Shown here: piece after piece, positions 9,042 through 19,257 of the stretch
Position numbering within the stretch: position 1 is the first letter of the stretch
How the letters are laid out: each line of letters starts with the position of its first letter
Source: Marinobacter sp. F3R11
Lineage (GTDB): Bacteria; Pseudomonadota; Gammaproteobacteria; Pseudomonadales; Oleiphilaceae
Direction of reading: 5' to 3'
DNA: 64,000 bases
Assembly (NCBI RefSeq): GCF_003318275.1
Contig: NZ_QOCH01000010.1
Span: 62,001-126,000 of the forward strand
Notes under the pieces: model-generated
Told to the model about the DNA's origin: nothing
Databases searched by the model: none
Seen by the model: the letters and a program-made list of their open reading frames with translations, nothing else
Program-made: the position numbers and the translations under genes

Positions 9042-9120
9042 GTGCGGCCTTTCAGTGTCGCAACATCGCAATGCTGCAATCTACAATTTATCAGCACCCT
9101 TCGGGATCAGAGGTGAGAGC

Positions 9121-10422
9121 TTGAAAGACGTTAGTGTCGGAATCTGCGGACTGGGAACCGTTGGCGGCGGTACATTCAGTGTATTGACTCGCAATGCTGC
9201 GCTCATTGCAGGCCGAGCGGGCTGTAATATCCGGATTGCCCGGGTTGCCAGTCGCCGAAGCCGTAACGATATTGATCTTGGCAGCGTCGCCTTCAGCACC
9301 GAGATATTCGATGTGGTGAACGATCCTGAGATTGATGTGGTAGTAGAGCTTATTGGCGGTTATGAAACGGCAAGGGAGCTGGTACTTGCAGCTATTCGCA
9401 ATGGCAAGCATGTGGTTACCGCAAACAAAGCGTTGATTGCTGTTCACGGTAACGAAATTTTTGCTGCTGCTGAAAAGGCCGGCGTTGTCGTTGCCTATGA
9501 AGCGGGTGTTGCCGGTGGTATTCCTGTTATGAAGGCTATTCGGGAAGGCCTGGCGGCTAATCGCATTGACTGGATTGCCGGCATTATCAATGGCACAGGC
9601 AATTATATTCTTACAGAGATGCGTGCAGGCCGGCCATTTGCTGAGGTTCTTAAAGAAGCTCAGGATCTCGGTTATGCAGAAGCAGACCCTACCTTTGACG
9701 TAGAGGGTATTGATGCTGCTCATAAACTGACCATTCTTGCGTCGGCCGGCTTTGGTGTTCCTTTACAGTTTGAAAAAGCGTTTACCGAAGGGATTTCAAA
9801 GATTACGCCTTATGATATTGCTCATGCGGAGAAGCTTGGGTATCGCATCAAGCACCTCGGTATCGCTCGTCGCCGGGAAGAGGGTATTGAGCTTCGCGTT
9901 CATCCCACGCTGGTTCCCCAAAACCATCTTATTGCCCAGGTTGATGGCGTTCTGAATGCTGTTCTTGTGGATGGTGATGCGGTTGGTCAGACCATGTACT
10001 ACGGGCCAGGCGCCGGTGACGAAGCAACGGCTTCGGCTGTCATTGCCGATATTGTCGATGTAGCCCGGATTGTTGCGAGCGGGAGTTCGTTGCGGGTGCC
10101 TTATCTAGGCTTTGTGCCGGATGCGCTGGACAGCCTGAATGTGCTTCCCATGGAAGATATCCAGTCGGCCTATTTTTTACGCATCACTGCACTGGACCGT
10201 CCGGGTGTGCTGGCAAAGATCGCCTCGATTCTGAGCGAGCACGGCATTAACATTGAGTCGATCATGCAGAAAGAATCTGATGTAAAGGATGGCCGGATTC
10301 CCGTCATTATTCTGACTCACACAGTGCAGGAACGACAGATCAACCGCGCTATTGAGGAACTGGAGTCACTCTCCGATACCGATGGCTCGGTTGTTCGCAT
10401 CCGCGCAGAAAACTTTAACTGA
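9121..10422 (+). CDS. hom: Homoserine dehydrogenase
   Basis: 433-residue monofunctional enzyme reducing aspartate semialdehyde to homoserine, at the branch to threonine and methionine. The N-terminal Rossmann fold has VGICGLGTVGGGTFSVL; the catalytic domain has the NGTGNYILTEM and DLGYAEADPTFDVEG motifs. A C-terminal ACT domain (about 350-430, ALDRPGVLAKIASILSEHGI) suggests feedback control by threonine. Start is TTG at 9121, preceded by GAGGTG and matching the family N-terminus KDVSVGICG. thrC follows 26 bp later, presumably in one operon. Confidence 0.95.
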   Translation: MKDVSVGICGLGTVGGGTFSVLTRNAALIAGRAGCNIRIARVASRRSRNDIDLGSVAFSTEIFDVVNDPEIDVVVELIGGYETARELVLAAIRNGKHVVTANKALIAVHGNEIFAAAEKAGVVVAYEAGVAGGIPVMKAIREGLAANRIDWIAGIINGTGNYILTEMRAGRPFAEVLKEAQDLGYAEADPTFDVEGIDAAHKLTILASAGFGVPLQFEKAFTEGISKITPYDIAHAEKLGYRIKHLGIARRREEGIELRVHPTLVPQNHLIAQVDGVLNAVLVDGDAVGQTMYYGPGAGDEATASAVIADIVDVARIVASGSSLRVPYLGFVPDALDSLNVLPMEDIQSAYFLRITALDRPGVLAKIASILSEHGINIESIMQKESDVKDGRIPVIILTHTVQERQINRAIEELESLSDTDGSVVRIRAENFN

Positions 10423-10448
10423 GAAAACTATAACGGACAGGTGCGCAC

Positions 10449-11849
10449 GTGAGATACATCAGTACGCGGGGAGAAGCTCCCGCACTGGGTTTTGAAGACG
10501 TTCTGCTCACCGGGCTGGCGCCCGATGGTGGCCTCTATGTGCCGGAGTCACTTCCGCACTTTAATCTGGAAGAGATCCGCAGCTGGCGCGGGCTCTCGTA
10601 TGCAGAGCTTGCGTTCAACATTATGTACCCGTTTGTGGAAGAGGCCATTCCCGAGGCTGATTTCCGGGAGATGCTCGATGAAACCTACGGTTCTTTCGCG
10701 CACAAGGCTGTTGCTCCCCTGGTTCAGCTTGATACCAACGAGTGGGTACTGGAACTGTTTCGTGGCCCAACTCTGGCGTTCAAGGATTTTGCGCTTCAGT
10801 TGTTGGGGCGCCTTCTGGATTACGTGCTCGGGAAACGCAAAGAACACGCGGTCATTATGGGGGCTACTTCCGGAGACACTGGTTCTGCGGCTATCGAAGG
10901 CTGCCGCCGTTGTGAGCATGTAGACATCTTCATACTGCACCCTTACCAGCGTGTATCGGAAGTGCAGCGCCGACAGATGACTACGGTTCAGGGCGAAAAT
11001 ATTCATAATATTGCCATTCGCGGCAATTTCGATGATTGTCAGCGCATGGTCAAAGAAAGCTTTGGCGACCAGTCTTTTCTGGGCGGCAAGGCAAGGCTGG
11101 CAGCGGTTAACTCGATCAACTGGGCCAGAATTATGGCCCAGATCGTCTATTACTTTCATGCATCGCTGGCTCTTGGTGGTCCTGACCGCAGCATGGCGTT
11201 TTCTGTGCCTACCGGTAACTTCGGGGACATTTTTGCCGGTTATCTGGCGAAAAAGATGGGCCTGCCAGTGTCACAGCTGGTTATTGCTACCAATAAAAAC
11301 GATATCCTCCACCGTTTCATGAGTGGCAACAGATACGAGCAGCATCAGCTTGAACACACGCTTTCGCCGAGTATGGATATTATGGTATCCAGTAACTTTG
11401 AGCGCTTGCTGTTTGACCTTCATGGTCGTGATGGCCAGGCAGTTAGACAGCTGCTCGAAAATGCGGCTAAAGGCCCGGTAAGCATTGAAGACTATCGCTG
11501 GAAGCATGCCCGCAAACTGTTTGACAGTGCGGCGGTCGATGACAAGACTACGTGCGATACCATTCGTGAAGTATATGAGCAAAATGAATATTTGCTGGAC
11601 CCGCATACGGCCATTGGCGTGCACGCTGCCAGAGCATGTCGCAGGGATATGCAAGTGCCGATGATTACCCTTGGTACCGCCCATCCGGCAAAGTTCCCTG
11701 ATGCTATCGTCGACTCAGGCCTGACTGTAAAACCGGCGCTACCGGCACATATGGCGGATCTTTTTGAGCGCGAAGAGCGTTATACCGTGCTTGATAATGA
11801 TCGGGTGGGTGTGCAGGCATTCATAGCTGAACACTGGAAGAATGCCTGA
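10449..11849 (+). CDS. thrC: Threonine synthase
   Basis: 466-residue PLP enzyme converting O-phosphohomoserine to threonine. MRYISTRGEAPALGFEDVLL is the typical N-terminus. The PLP lysine lies in PTLAFKDFALQ, and the phosphate-binding loop is near ATSGDTGSAAIEG. Other conserved stretches are NSINWARIMAQ and VPTGNFGDIFAGYLA. Start is GTG at 10449. It is the long bacterial type found in Pseudomonas. recJ starts 6 bp after the stop, so hom-thrC-recJ are probably co-transcribed. Confidence 0.96.
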   Translation: MRYISTRGEAPALGFEDVLLTGLAPDGGLYVPESLPHFNLEEIRSWRGLSYAELAFNIMYPFVEEAIPEADFREMLDETYGSFAHKAVAPLVQLDTNEWVLELFRGPTLAFKDFALQLLGRLLDYVLGKRKEHAVIMGATSGDTGSAAIEGCRRCEHVDIFILHPYQRVSEVQRRQMTTVQGENIHNIAIRGNFDDCQRMVKESFGDQSFLGGKARLAAVNSINWARIMAQIVYYFHASLALGGPDRSMAFSVPTGNFGDIFAGYLAKKMGLPVSQLVIATNKNDILHRFMSGNRYEQHQLEHTLSPSMDIMVSSNFERLLFDLHGRDGQAVRQLLENAAKGPVSIEDYRWKHARKLFDSAAVDDKTTCDTIREVYEQNEYLLDPHTAIGVHAARACRRDMQVPMITLGTAHPAKFPDAIVDSGLTVKPALPAHMADLFEREERYTVLDNDRVGVQAFIAEHWKNA

Positions 11850-11855
11850 TCCGGT

Positions 11856-13589
11856 ATGACTCCTAAAAAGATCCTGCGTCGCCCCCAGCCGGGCACTGAT
11901 CCGGCCTGGGGGCAAGACCTCCCGCCTTTGCTTCGACGCTTGTACGCCGCTCGCGGCGTTACCTCTGATGAACAACTGAAATACACGCTCAAGCATCTGG
12001 CCTCACCTTTCCAGTTACGGGGAATCGATCTTGCGGTAGAGCTGCTGGCAGAGGCGATTGCCCGGAATCAGAGAGTGCTTGTGCTCGGGGATTTCGACGC
12101 TGATGGTGCGACCAGCACAGCCGTAGCCATACTTGGGCTTTCAATGCTTGGGTTGCAGAGCATCGATTTTCGGGTGCCAAGTCGTTTTGCAGATGGTTAC
12201 GGGTTAACCCCTGGAATTATCGAGCGCCTGCGAGATGAAGGTGAATTACCAGACCTTATGGTGACAGTGGATAACGGAATCTCCGCTATCGAAGGTGTAA
12301 AGGCAGCGCGGGAACTGGGTATCAAGGTGGTTGTGACAGATCACCATTTGGCCGGGGAGGTGCTGCCGGACGCCGATGCAATAGTGAACCCGAACCAGCC
12401 TGGCTGTGAATTCCTGAGCAAAAATGCCGCTGGCGTGGGTGTAATGTTTTACGTGTTAATCGCACTACGCAAAAAACTTCGGGATGCTGGCCGCCTGCCG
12501 CAACCGGAGCCCAATCTGGGCAAGCTCCTGGATCTGGTGGCCCTGGGAACCGTTGCCGATGTTGTTCCGCTGGATCACAACAACCGTATCTTTGTTGAGC
12601 AGGGACTCCGGCGCATACGCCAGGGTGAAGCCCGTCCCGGAATTCTTGCATTGTTGGAAGTTGCTGGCCGGGAATACGCAAATATCAGTTCGACGGATCT
12701 CGGCTTTGTGGTTGGTCCTCGCCTTAATGCCGCGGGTCGTCTGGATGATATGAGTGTAGGCATAGCCTGTCTTCTTGCAGATAGTCCCGATGAGGCCGGG
12801 CGGCTTGCCCGAGAGTTGGATACGTTCAACCGGGAAAGGCGCACAATAGAGAAGGATATGAAGGCTCAGGCTCAGGATCTGCTTGCTTCTATGTCGCTGG
12901 ATCTGGAAGGTTTGCCATGGGGGCTGGCACTGTTTGATGAGGATTGGCATCAGGGGGTGATCGGTATTCTGGCGGCCCGTATCCGGGAACAGACACACAG
13001 GCCGACGATTGCCTTTGCGCCGGATGAAAACGGCGTGGATGTAAAAGGTTCCGCCCGCTCGATTCCCGGGCTTCATATTCGTGATGTGCTGGCGGTTGTG
13101 GATTCCCGGCATCCCGGGGTTATGAAGAAGTACGGTGGTCACGCGATGGCGGCCGGTATGACCCTTGCCCGGAGTGATTTTGATGTCTTTTCACAGGCCT
13201 TTGACCGGGCGGTGAGGGATGCTCTGACAGCAGCTGATCTTGAAGCCGCGATTACCACGGATGGTCCCTTGAGTCCCGATGAGTTGTCCCTTGAAACGGC
13301 AGCTTTGTTGAAGCGGGCAGGTCCCTGGGGACAGCATTTCCCGGAACCTGTGTTTGACGGTGAGTTTCGGGTAGTCAGCCAGCGTATTGTTGGTGAAAAT
13401 CACCTGAAGCTGGTTTTGCAGCCGGTTGATGGTGGCGGAATTATCGATGCCATTGCGTTCAATACAGGGCCAGAGGTTCCTGACTACACGCGCACGGGAG
13501 CTCGGGTCGTTTACAAGCCTGACGCCAATACGTTTCGGGGGCGGACTAATCTTCAGCTTTTGGTAGATTATCTGGAGCCTCTTTCCTGA
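11856..13589 (+). CDS. recJ: Single-stranded-DNA-specific exonuclease RecJ
   Basis: 577-residue DHH phosphoesterase that degrades ssDNA 5'-3' in RecF-pathway recombination and mismatch repair. Motifs include VLGDFDADGATSTA (motif I), MVTVDNGISA, the DHH-type VVTDHHLAGE, and VALGTVADVVPL. The DHHA1 domain has GPRLNAAGRLDDMSVG and RSIPGLHIRDVL plus KYGGHAMAAGMTL. The C-terminal OB-fold covers about 460-575. Length is normal. Confidence 0.96.
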   Translation: MTPKKILRRPQPGTDPAWGQDLPPLLRRLYAARGVTSDEQLKYTLKHLASPFQLRGIDLAVELLAEAIARNQRVLVLGDFDADGATSTAVAILGLSMLGLQSIDFRVPSRFADGYGLTPGIIERLRDEGELPDLMVTVDNGISAIEGVKAARELGIKVVVTDHHLAGEVLPDADAIVNPNQPGCEFLSKNAAGVGVMFYVLIALRKKLRDAGRLPQPEPNLGKLLDLVALGTVADVVPLDHNNRIFVEQGLRRIRQGEARPGILALLEVAGREYANISSTDLGFVVGPRLNAAGRLDDMSVGIACLLADSPDEAGRLARELDTFNRERRTIEKDMKAQAQDLLASMSLDLEGLPWGLALFDEDWHQGVIGILAARIREQTHRPTIAFAPDENGVDVKGSARSIPGLHIRDVLAVVDSRHPGVMKKYGGHAMAAGMTLARSDFDVFSQAFDRAVRDALTAADLEAAITTDGPLSPDELSLETAALLKRAGPWGQHFPEPVFDGEFRVVSQRIVGENHLKLVLQPVDGGGIIDAIAFNTGPEVPDYTRTGARVVYKPDANTFRGRTNLQLLVDYLEPLS

Positions 13590-13618
13590 TTTGCTTTTCA
13601 GGCTGGTTTCTGAGAGCA

Positions 13619-13709
13619 GGTCAGGGGGTGGGGGCTCTTTCTGCCGGAAAAAGATGTCTGAGCGCAGCGAGTTGCTTTTTCCAGAAGAAAGAGCCCCCAC
13701 CTCCTGACC
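13619..13709. repeat. 91-bp long imperfect palindrome between recJ and prfB
   Basis: Arms of about 36 nt (13619-13654 and 13674-13709) pair with only four mismatches. They start GGTCAGG and include GGGGGCTCTTTCT. The 19-nt centre holds CTGAGCGCAGCGAG. It is not coding. In RNA it would form a very stable hairpin, possibly terminating recJ transcription in either direction. The symmetric shape and the centre resemble dispersed palindromic intergenic repeats of proteobacteria. No target-site duplication is visible at the edges, and no second copy occurs in this window. Confidence 0.8.
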
Positions 13710-13815
13710 GATAAGGCAGCACCAAACCAGCGGACAACGGCTGATTTGTCGTCAGAATTCCGGTAGAATCCCGCCACGGTTTTACTCACCATTTTCCAAC
13801 ATGAGTAAGGTTTTC

Positions 13816-14911
13816 ATGGAAATTAATCCCATTGTGACGAAGATTAAAGAGCTTCGTGAGCGTACTGAAGCGCTCAGGGGGTATCTTTGACTACGATCAA
13901 CGTAGTGAACGGCTGGTCGAAGTAGAGCGGGAACTGGAGTTGCCCACCGTGTGGGATGACCCTGAGCGCGCTCAGGCCCTGGGTAAAGAACGCTCAGATC
14001 TGGACCTTATTGTCCGCACGATTGATAACCTCACAACTGGCCTGGCTGACGCAGAAAGTCTGCTGGAAATGGCGGTTGAGGAGGATGACGAAGCTACCGT
14101 TGCTGATATTGAATCAGACCTTGCTACTCTTGATTCCGAACTTGAGAAGCTCGAATTCCGACGGATGTTTTCCGGTGATATGGATGCCAATAATGCCTAT
14201 CTTGATATCCAGGCCGGGTCGGGTGGTACTGAGGCTCAGGACTGGGCGGAGATGCTTTTGCGCATGTATTTACGCTGGGCTGAACGCCGCGGTTTCAAGG
14301 CTGAAATTGTTGAACTTCAGGACGGTGATGTAGCCGGTATCAAAAGTGCCACTATTCATATCCAGGGCGAATATGCCTTCGGGTGGTTGCGCACCGAGAC
14401 GGGTGTGCACCGGCTGGTGCGTAAGTCGCCGTTCGATTCTGGCAACCGTCGGCACACATCATTTTCCTCGGTATTTGTGTCGCCGGAGGTGGACGACAGT
14501 TTCGAGATTGAAATCAATCCTGCGGATTTGCGTGTGGATGTTTACCGTGCATCCGGCGCCGGTGGCCAGCACGTTAACCGAACGGAATCTGCGGTACGTC
14601 TGACCCATAATCCGACGGGGGTTGTTGTGGCCTGTCAGGCCGGGCGAAGCCAGCATCAGAACAAAGATCAGGCCATGAAGCAGCTCAAAGCCAAGCTTTA
14701 TGAGCGTGAGATGCAGGAACGCAACGCCGAGAAACAGAAAGCCGAAGACGCAAAATCCGATATTGGCTGGGGTAGCCAGATTCGCTCCTATGTGCTGGAT
14801 GACAGCCGGATCAAGGATTTGCGCACAAAAGTTGAAACCAGCAACACTCAGTCCGTGTTGGATGGTGATATTGATAAGTTCATTGAAGCCAGCCTGAAGA
14901 TGGCGCTGTAA
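13816..14911 (+). CDS. prfB: Peptide chain release factor 2 (programmed +1 frameshift)
   Basis: Release factor recognising UGA and UAA. The gene is in two frames: 24 codons from ATG 13816 ([20 protein letters not shown], then RGYL) end at the in-frame TGA at 13888-13890; a +1 shift continues with [13 protein letters not shown] to 14911, giving 364 residues, the normal length. SPF (anticodon-like motif, [11 protein letters not shown]) and GGQ ([14 protein letters not shown]) are both present. The frameshift makes RF2 supply self-regulating: when RF2 is low, ribosomes pause at UGA and shift. lysS follows 57 bp later, as is common. Confidence 0.96.
13876..13891 (+). promoter_or_regulatory. prfB programmed frameshift site
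   Basis: AGGGGG (13876-13881), three bases, then CTTTGAC (13885-13891). This is the classic internal Shine-Dalgarno element plus CUU-UGA-C slippery stop used for RF2 autoregulation. Confidence 0.95.
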
Positions 14912-14968
14912 TCAGCGCCTTAATCAAGCCAACCTGAACCGAACTCCCCTGATTTCTAGCGAGCCAAC

Positions 14969-16510
14969 ATGACTGAACACACTAAGAATGCACCGCAAGA
15001 GGACAACAAGCTGATAGCTGAGCGCCGTGCCAAACTGGCAGAGTTGCGTGAAAGTGGCAATCCTTTCCCCAATGATTTCCGACGCGACACCACCGCCGCT
15101 GAACTGCAGGCAAAATACGGTGACAAGAGCAAGGAAGAGTTGGAGTCTATGGGGCTCAAGGTTGCGATCGCCGGACGCATGATGCTTGACCGGAAAGCGT
15201 TCAAAGTGGTCCAGGACATGACTGGCCGTATGCAGATCTATGCAACCAAAGATGTGCAGAAAGATACAAAGCATTGGGATCTTGGGGATATTGTCGGGGT
15301 GCGGGGCACCTTGTGCAAAAGTGGTAAGGGTGATCTGTATGTGGCCATGGACGAGTATGTGTTGCTCACAAAGTCTCTGCGCCCACTGCCGGAAAAACAC
15401 AAAGGGCTGACAGATACAGAATCCCGTTATCGTCACCGCTATGTGGATCTGATGGTTAATGAAGATAGCCGTCGGGTATTTCTTGCGCGCTCGAAAATCA
15501 TTACTGCCATGCGCCAGTTTTTTGCCGATAGAGATTTCATGGAGGTGGAAACCCCCATGCTGCAGGTTATTCCTGGTGGCGCCACCGCACGGCCGTTTAT
15601 GACCCACCATAACGCTCTGGGTATTGATATGTACCTGCGCATCGCGCCGGAGCTGTTCCTGAAACGTCTCGTAGTAGGCGGCTTTGAACGAGTGTTCGAA
15701 ATTAACCGTAATTTCCGGAATGAGGGCCTGTCTACCCGCCACAACCCGGAATTTACTATGGTGGAATTCTATCAGGCGTACGCTGATTACAACGACCTGA
15801 TGGATCTTACCGAAGACATGTTGCGGACTATTGCTGAGCAGGTTCTGGGTACTACCACTGTTGTAAATACCCGGACTCTCGCTGATGGTACGGAAGAGTC
15901 AATTGAGTACGACTTCGGCAAGCCCTTCGAGCGCCTGACTGTTGTGGACGCTATCCTGCGTTTCTCTCCGGATGTGACTGCGGACCAGTTGGCAGACGAG
16001 GCGTCAGCGCGACAGGTGGCTAAGGATCTGGGTATTCAGGTCAAAGATGGCTGGGGACTGGGTAAAATCCAGATTGAGATCTTTGAAGCGACGGCAGAGC
16101 ATCGGTTGATGCAGCCAACGTTTATCACTGAATATCCGAAAGAAGTGTCACCGCTTGCCCGTTGCAAAGACAGCAATCCCTTTGTTACCGAACGCTTTGA
16201 GTTCTTCGTGGGTGGGCGTGAAATTGCGAACGGCTTTTCCGAGCTCAACGACGCGGAAGACCAGGCCGAACGTTTTCAGGCTCAGGTCGCAGAAAAGGAT
16301 GCTGGTGATGATGAAGCCATGTTCTACGATGAAGACTATGTGATGGCTCTGGAGTATGGCCTTCCGCCCACAGCGGGTGAGGGTATTGGTATCGATCGGC
16401 TGGCTATGCTGCTGACCGATTCCCCGTCCATTCGTGACGTTATTCTGTTCCCCGCCATGCGGCCTGAACACAAAATCGAGAGTTCGAAACACGACAGCCC
16501 GAAAGGCTGA
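14969..16510 (+). CDS. lysS: Lysyl-tRNA synthetase (class II)
   Basis: 513 residues. It has an N-terminal OB-fold anticodon-binding domain (about 60-160, [20 protein letters not shown]) and a class II catalytic core: motif 1 near [21 protein letters not shown], motif 2 in [22 protein letters not shown], motif 3 in [13 protein letters not shown]. The [10 protein letters not shown] and [13 protein letters not shown] stretches also fit LysS. The ATG at 14969 gives the usual length. ung starts 24 bp later. Confidence 0.97.
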   Translation: MTEHTKNAPQEDNKLIAERRAKLAELRESGNPFPNDFRRDTTAAELQAKYGDKSKEELESMGLKVAIAGRMMLDRKAFKVVQDMTGRMQIYATKDVQKDTKHWDLGDIVGVRGTLCKSGKGDLYVAMDEYVLLTKSLRPLPEKHKGLTDTESRYRHRYVDLMVNEDSRRVFLARSKIITAMRQFFADRDFMEVETPMLQVIPGGATARPFMTHHNALGIDMYLRIAPELFLKRLVVGGFERVFEINRNFRNEGLSTRHNPEFTMVEFYQAYADYNDLMDLTEDMLRTIAEQVLGTTTVVNTRTLADGTEESIEYDFGKPFERLTVVDAILRFSPDVTADQLADEASARQVAKDLGIQVKDGWGLGKIQIEIFEATAEHRLMQPTFITEYPKEVSPLARCKDSNPFVTERFEFFVGGREIANGFSELNDAEDQAERFQAQVAEKDAGDDEAMFYDEDYVMALEYGLPPTAGEGIGIDRLAMLLTDSPSIRDVILFPAMRPEHKIESSKHDSPKG

Positions 16511-16534
16511 AACGCTGAACGCGAGGGGTAAACC

Positions 16535-17269
16535 ATGCATCCGGTTGAGGTTCTGGAAAGTCATCTCAAGCCCGGCCGGGGCTGGAAAGAATACCTTGCG
16601 GACGAGTTCCGTCAGCCCTATATGCAGGTGCTGGCGGAATTTCTGGCTGCGGAAGAAAGTGCCGGTAAGGTACTCTTCCCGGCCAGTGTTCATTGTTTCA
16701 ATGCCCTCAACAGCACACCTTTGGATCAGGTGCGTGTTGTCATTCTGGGGCAGGATCCATACCACGGCCCCGGGCAGGCCCACGGCCTGTGTTTTTCAGT
16801 AAGGCCTGAGGTTCCGACTCCCCCTTCCCTCGTTAATATATTCAAGGAAATCCAGAGTGATCTGGGTATTGCTCCGTCGGATCATGGATGCCTGCAGCCC
16901 TGGGCTGACCGGGGCGTCTTGCTTTTGAACAGTGTGCTCACGGTTGTTCAGGGGCAGGCGGGTGCGCATCAGGGAAAAGGCTGGGAGACGTTTACAGATC
17001 GTGTGATTGAGACTGTCAATCGCGAACGTGAGGGTGTTGTGTTTTTGCTATGGGGCAGCTATGCGAGGAAGAAGGGGCAGCACATTGATCGCCGTCGGCA
17101 TCTGGTGCTGGAAGGGCCGCATCCGTCTCCGCTCAGTGCATACCGGGGATTCTTTGGTTGTAAACACTTCTCCCGGGCCAATGACTGGCTCCGGGATCAA
17201 GGGCAGGAGCCTGTCAATTGGGAACTGCCCTCCAAGGCAGATTTGATTGCCAGCTATAAGAAATCCTGA
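16535..17269 (+). CDS. ung: Uracil-DNA glycosylase
   Basis: 244-residue base-excision repair enzyme that removes uracil from DNA. The catalytic motif [18 protein letters not shown] contains the water-activating aspartate; the uracil-binding LLLNSVLTV and the [17 protein letters not shown] loop are both intact. Family 1 UNG of normal length. It is convergent with the HDOD gene, with stop codons only 2 bp apart. Confidence 0.97.
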   Translation: MHPVEVLESHLKPGRGWKEYLADEFRQPYMQVLAEFLAAEESAGKVLFPASVHCFNALNSTPLDQVRVVILGQDPYHGPGQAHGLCFSVRPEVPTPPSLVNIFKEIQSDLGIAPSDHGCLQPWADRGVLLLNSVLTVVQGQAGAHQGKGWETFTDRVIETVNREREGVVFLLWGSYARKKGQHIDRRRHLVLEGPHPSPLSAYRGFFGCKHFSRANDWLRDQGQEPVNWELPSKADLIASYKKS

Positions 17270-17271
17270 AC

Positions 17272-18105
17272 TTATTGCAGCAGGGCCATTGCAGCTTCCA
17301 TCTCTGCGTTCAGGTCTTCTTCTTCGCTCATATCAATATTGGGGTCGAGACCAAGGCGATCAAAAGCCGAGATTGCAGACCAGTCCATTTCAGTCCAGGG
17401 ATGCTGAGAGCCGGCAACCAACTGAAGGTTGGCCACCATAACCAGATCAGCATAGTCGGCTGAAGGCTGTTTTCTCAGGAAGTCAGCGTATTCCAGAGGG
17501 ACATTCTGCAGGTGTTTCGGGAAATCCCACCTTTTCAGAATGGCTGCACCGATTCGCGGGTGCAGATGTTCAATGACTTTGTCGAGCATGTCACTGCTGA
17601 TCTGCACATCCTCGTCTTCTACGTAACGCAGTATGGGCAGCACGCCTATCAGGTGCACCAGACCGGCGAGCGTCGCCTGGTCGGGCTTCAGTTTCGTGTA
17701 ATGCTGGGCAAGAACATGGCATATGCCGGCTACTTCGGTGCTGGTTTGCCATGTTGCACGCAGGCGCTTGTCGATCATGTCAGAGGTTGCCTGAAACATC
17801 TGCTGCATTGCCAGGCCCATGGCCAGGCTGCTGGTGTAGGTCATGCCAAGACGACTTACTGCCATGTTCAGGTTTTCTATGGCACGGTTTCCCCGAAAAA
17901 GAGGGCTGTTGCAAACGCGGATAATGCGAGCTGAAAGCGCTGTATCGTTGCTGATAACCTTGACCAGATCGCCAATGGTTGAGTCTTCCGACTCAGCAAT
18001 CTCGCGTACCTGAAGCGCTGCTTCTGGCAGGGTGGGGAGTATCAGTTTGTCGTTTTCGATCGCGGCAGTGAGATCTGCTTTGATGGTTTCAGCAATGTTC
18101 GACAT
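17272..18105 (-). CDS. HDOD domain protein
   Basis: 277 residues, almost entirely one HDOD domain (about 15-215; LPTLPEAALQVREIAES, LSARIIRVCNSPLFRG, AVSRLGMTYTSSLAMG). HDOD proteins resemble HD phosphohydrolases but mostly lack the metal-binding pair; here the expected HD position reads LVHLIG, so hydrolysis is unlikely. They tend to act in signalling, often with c-di-GMP or chemotaxis proteins. A short acidic tail (MSEEEDLNAEMEAAM) ends the protein. I chose ATG 18105 because the domain starts right after it; a start at 18177 would add 24 unconserved residues. Confidence 0.85.
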   Translation of the reverse strand: MSNIAETIKADLTAAIENDKLILPTLPEAALQVREIAESEDSTIGDLVKVISNDTALSARIIRVCNSPLFRGNRAIENLNMAVSRLGMTYTSSLAMGLAMQQMFQATSDMIDKRLRATWQTSTEVAGICHVLAQHYTKLKPDQATLAGLVHLIGVLPILRYVEDEDVQISSDMLDKVIEHLHPRIGAAILKRWDFPKHLQNVPLEYADFLRKQPSADYADLVMVANLQLVAGSQHPWTEMDWSAISAFDRLGLDPNIDMSEEEDLNAEMEAAMALLQ

Positions 18106-18225
18106 AGTTCGGTACGGATCCGCTTGGCAGTTCGGGGGCGCTGCATTACTGCGCGGGTCTGACACCCCGAGGGTCATGATTATGAATTCTATTTATAGCA
18201 AATTCTGTCAGAGTTGGGTGTCAAC

Positions 18226-19236
18226 TTATGTATCATTATTTGCGCTATTTTCTCGCTCAGTAACTCTGTAAGGCAATGGTTCCAGTTGTAAAGGGGAATC
18301 TGGCTGGCCGCTTGCTGTTAACTTGCCATCGACAGCGTCATGACGGACGACCGCAAGCAGTTCGCAGGAGCCGTTGTTGAAACCGACGGCGTTGACGACT
18401 TCTCCCACTGATTGCTCTCCCTTGATTATAGGTGTTCCCGGTGCCGGCACGGAACCAATGCAGTCACTGTGAAAACGGAACAGGCTCTTTTTGAGCTGCC
18501 CGAGAAAGTGCATTCGGGCTATCACCTCCTGACCAGTGTAGCAGCCTTTTTTGAAGTGTATGCCGCCAAGGTGTTGCCAGTTGAGCATCTGGGGTACATA
18601 GGATTCGCTGGTTGCCATGCTCAGCATGGCAACCCCTGCGGCAATTTCGGAGGCCTGCCAGTCTGCGAGGGTTTTCTCCGGAATAGCTTCTAGCTCAAGA
18701 TCCTTTGCACTGGTTTGCCACAATTCATAGCGGGGCAGTCCGGCTACTGTGCTTTCTGTGCGGATTAGGAAGCCTGAGTCCAGTACCATTGTGTCTCCTG
18801 GGGACTTCAGTTCGTCCAGCCTGCCCCCGGCAAGGCCTGATGCCGCTTCATTGCCCAGAAGTCCTGTGATGCGCCCCTCCATCAACGGTGCCATGGAGGT
18901 GCCGCGGAACAGCATGATGTATTTGCGCAGATGGGTTATGACCGCATCTGCCAGTTCGGCGGGCAGGTCCATCAGAACGTCATCGCCATCACGTACCAGG
19001 CGTGTGAGGCAGTACGCCCGGCCTTTGGGGGTTGCACCTGCAGCGCGCGGTGATGAGCCTGCTTTGACGTCGTCAAGGCTCTGACTAAGCTGCCCCTGGA
19101 GGAATTTGTCGGTACCCGGGCCAGAGACTCGGATAAGAATACGGTTGGTGAGCAGAACGTAACCCGAAGCCGGTGGTGGAAACTCGGCTGATGAATAAAC
19201 AGGCGTGGCTGAAACAGGTGTTTCTGTACCAGTCAT
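18226..19236 (-). CDS. ygfZ: tRNA-modifying / Fe-S protein YgfZ (GcvT-like)
   Basis: 336-residue folate-binding GcvT-family protein. YgfZ supports assembly or repair of certain Fe-S enzymes, including MiaB. The signature KGCYTGQEVIARMHFLGQLKK, with its conserved cysteine, is present in FKKGCYTGQEV. The N-terminal domain has ISVSG-like RILIRVSGPGTDKFLQGQLSQ. It belongs to the sdhE-ygfX-ygfZ group, consistent with a respiratory or Fe-S theme. It starts 21 bp after the ygfX stop. Confidence 0.93.
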   Translation of the reverse strand: MTGTETPVSATPVYSSAEFPPPASGYVLLTNRILIRVSGPGTDKFLQGQLSQSLDDVKAGSSPRAAGATPKGRAYCLTRLVRDGDDVLMDLPAELADAVITHLRKYIMLFRGTSMAPLMEGRITGLLGNEAASGLAGGRLDELKSPGDTMVLDSGFLIRTESTVAGLPRYELWQTSAKDLELEAIPEKTLADWQASEIAAGVAMLSMATSESYVPQMLNWQHLGGIHFKKGCYTGQEVIARMHFLGQLKKSLFRFHSDCIGSVPAPGTPIIKGEQSVGEVVNAVGFNNGSCELLAVVRHDAVDGKLTASGQPDSPLQLEPLPYRVTERENSANNDT

Positions 19237-19257
19237 GAGACAACTCCGGGCAGAGGG

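Noticed and set aside
9055..9120. Upstream extension of hom
   Set aside because: Family alignment starts at KDVSVGICG and GAGGTG precedes the TTG at 9121; the extension crosses the promoter region.
13856..14911. prfB as a frameshifted pseudogene
   Set aside because: The shift is the canonical programmed site and all functional motifs are intact.
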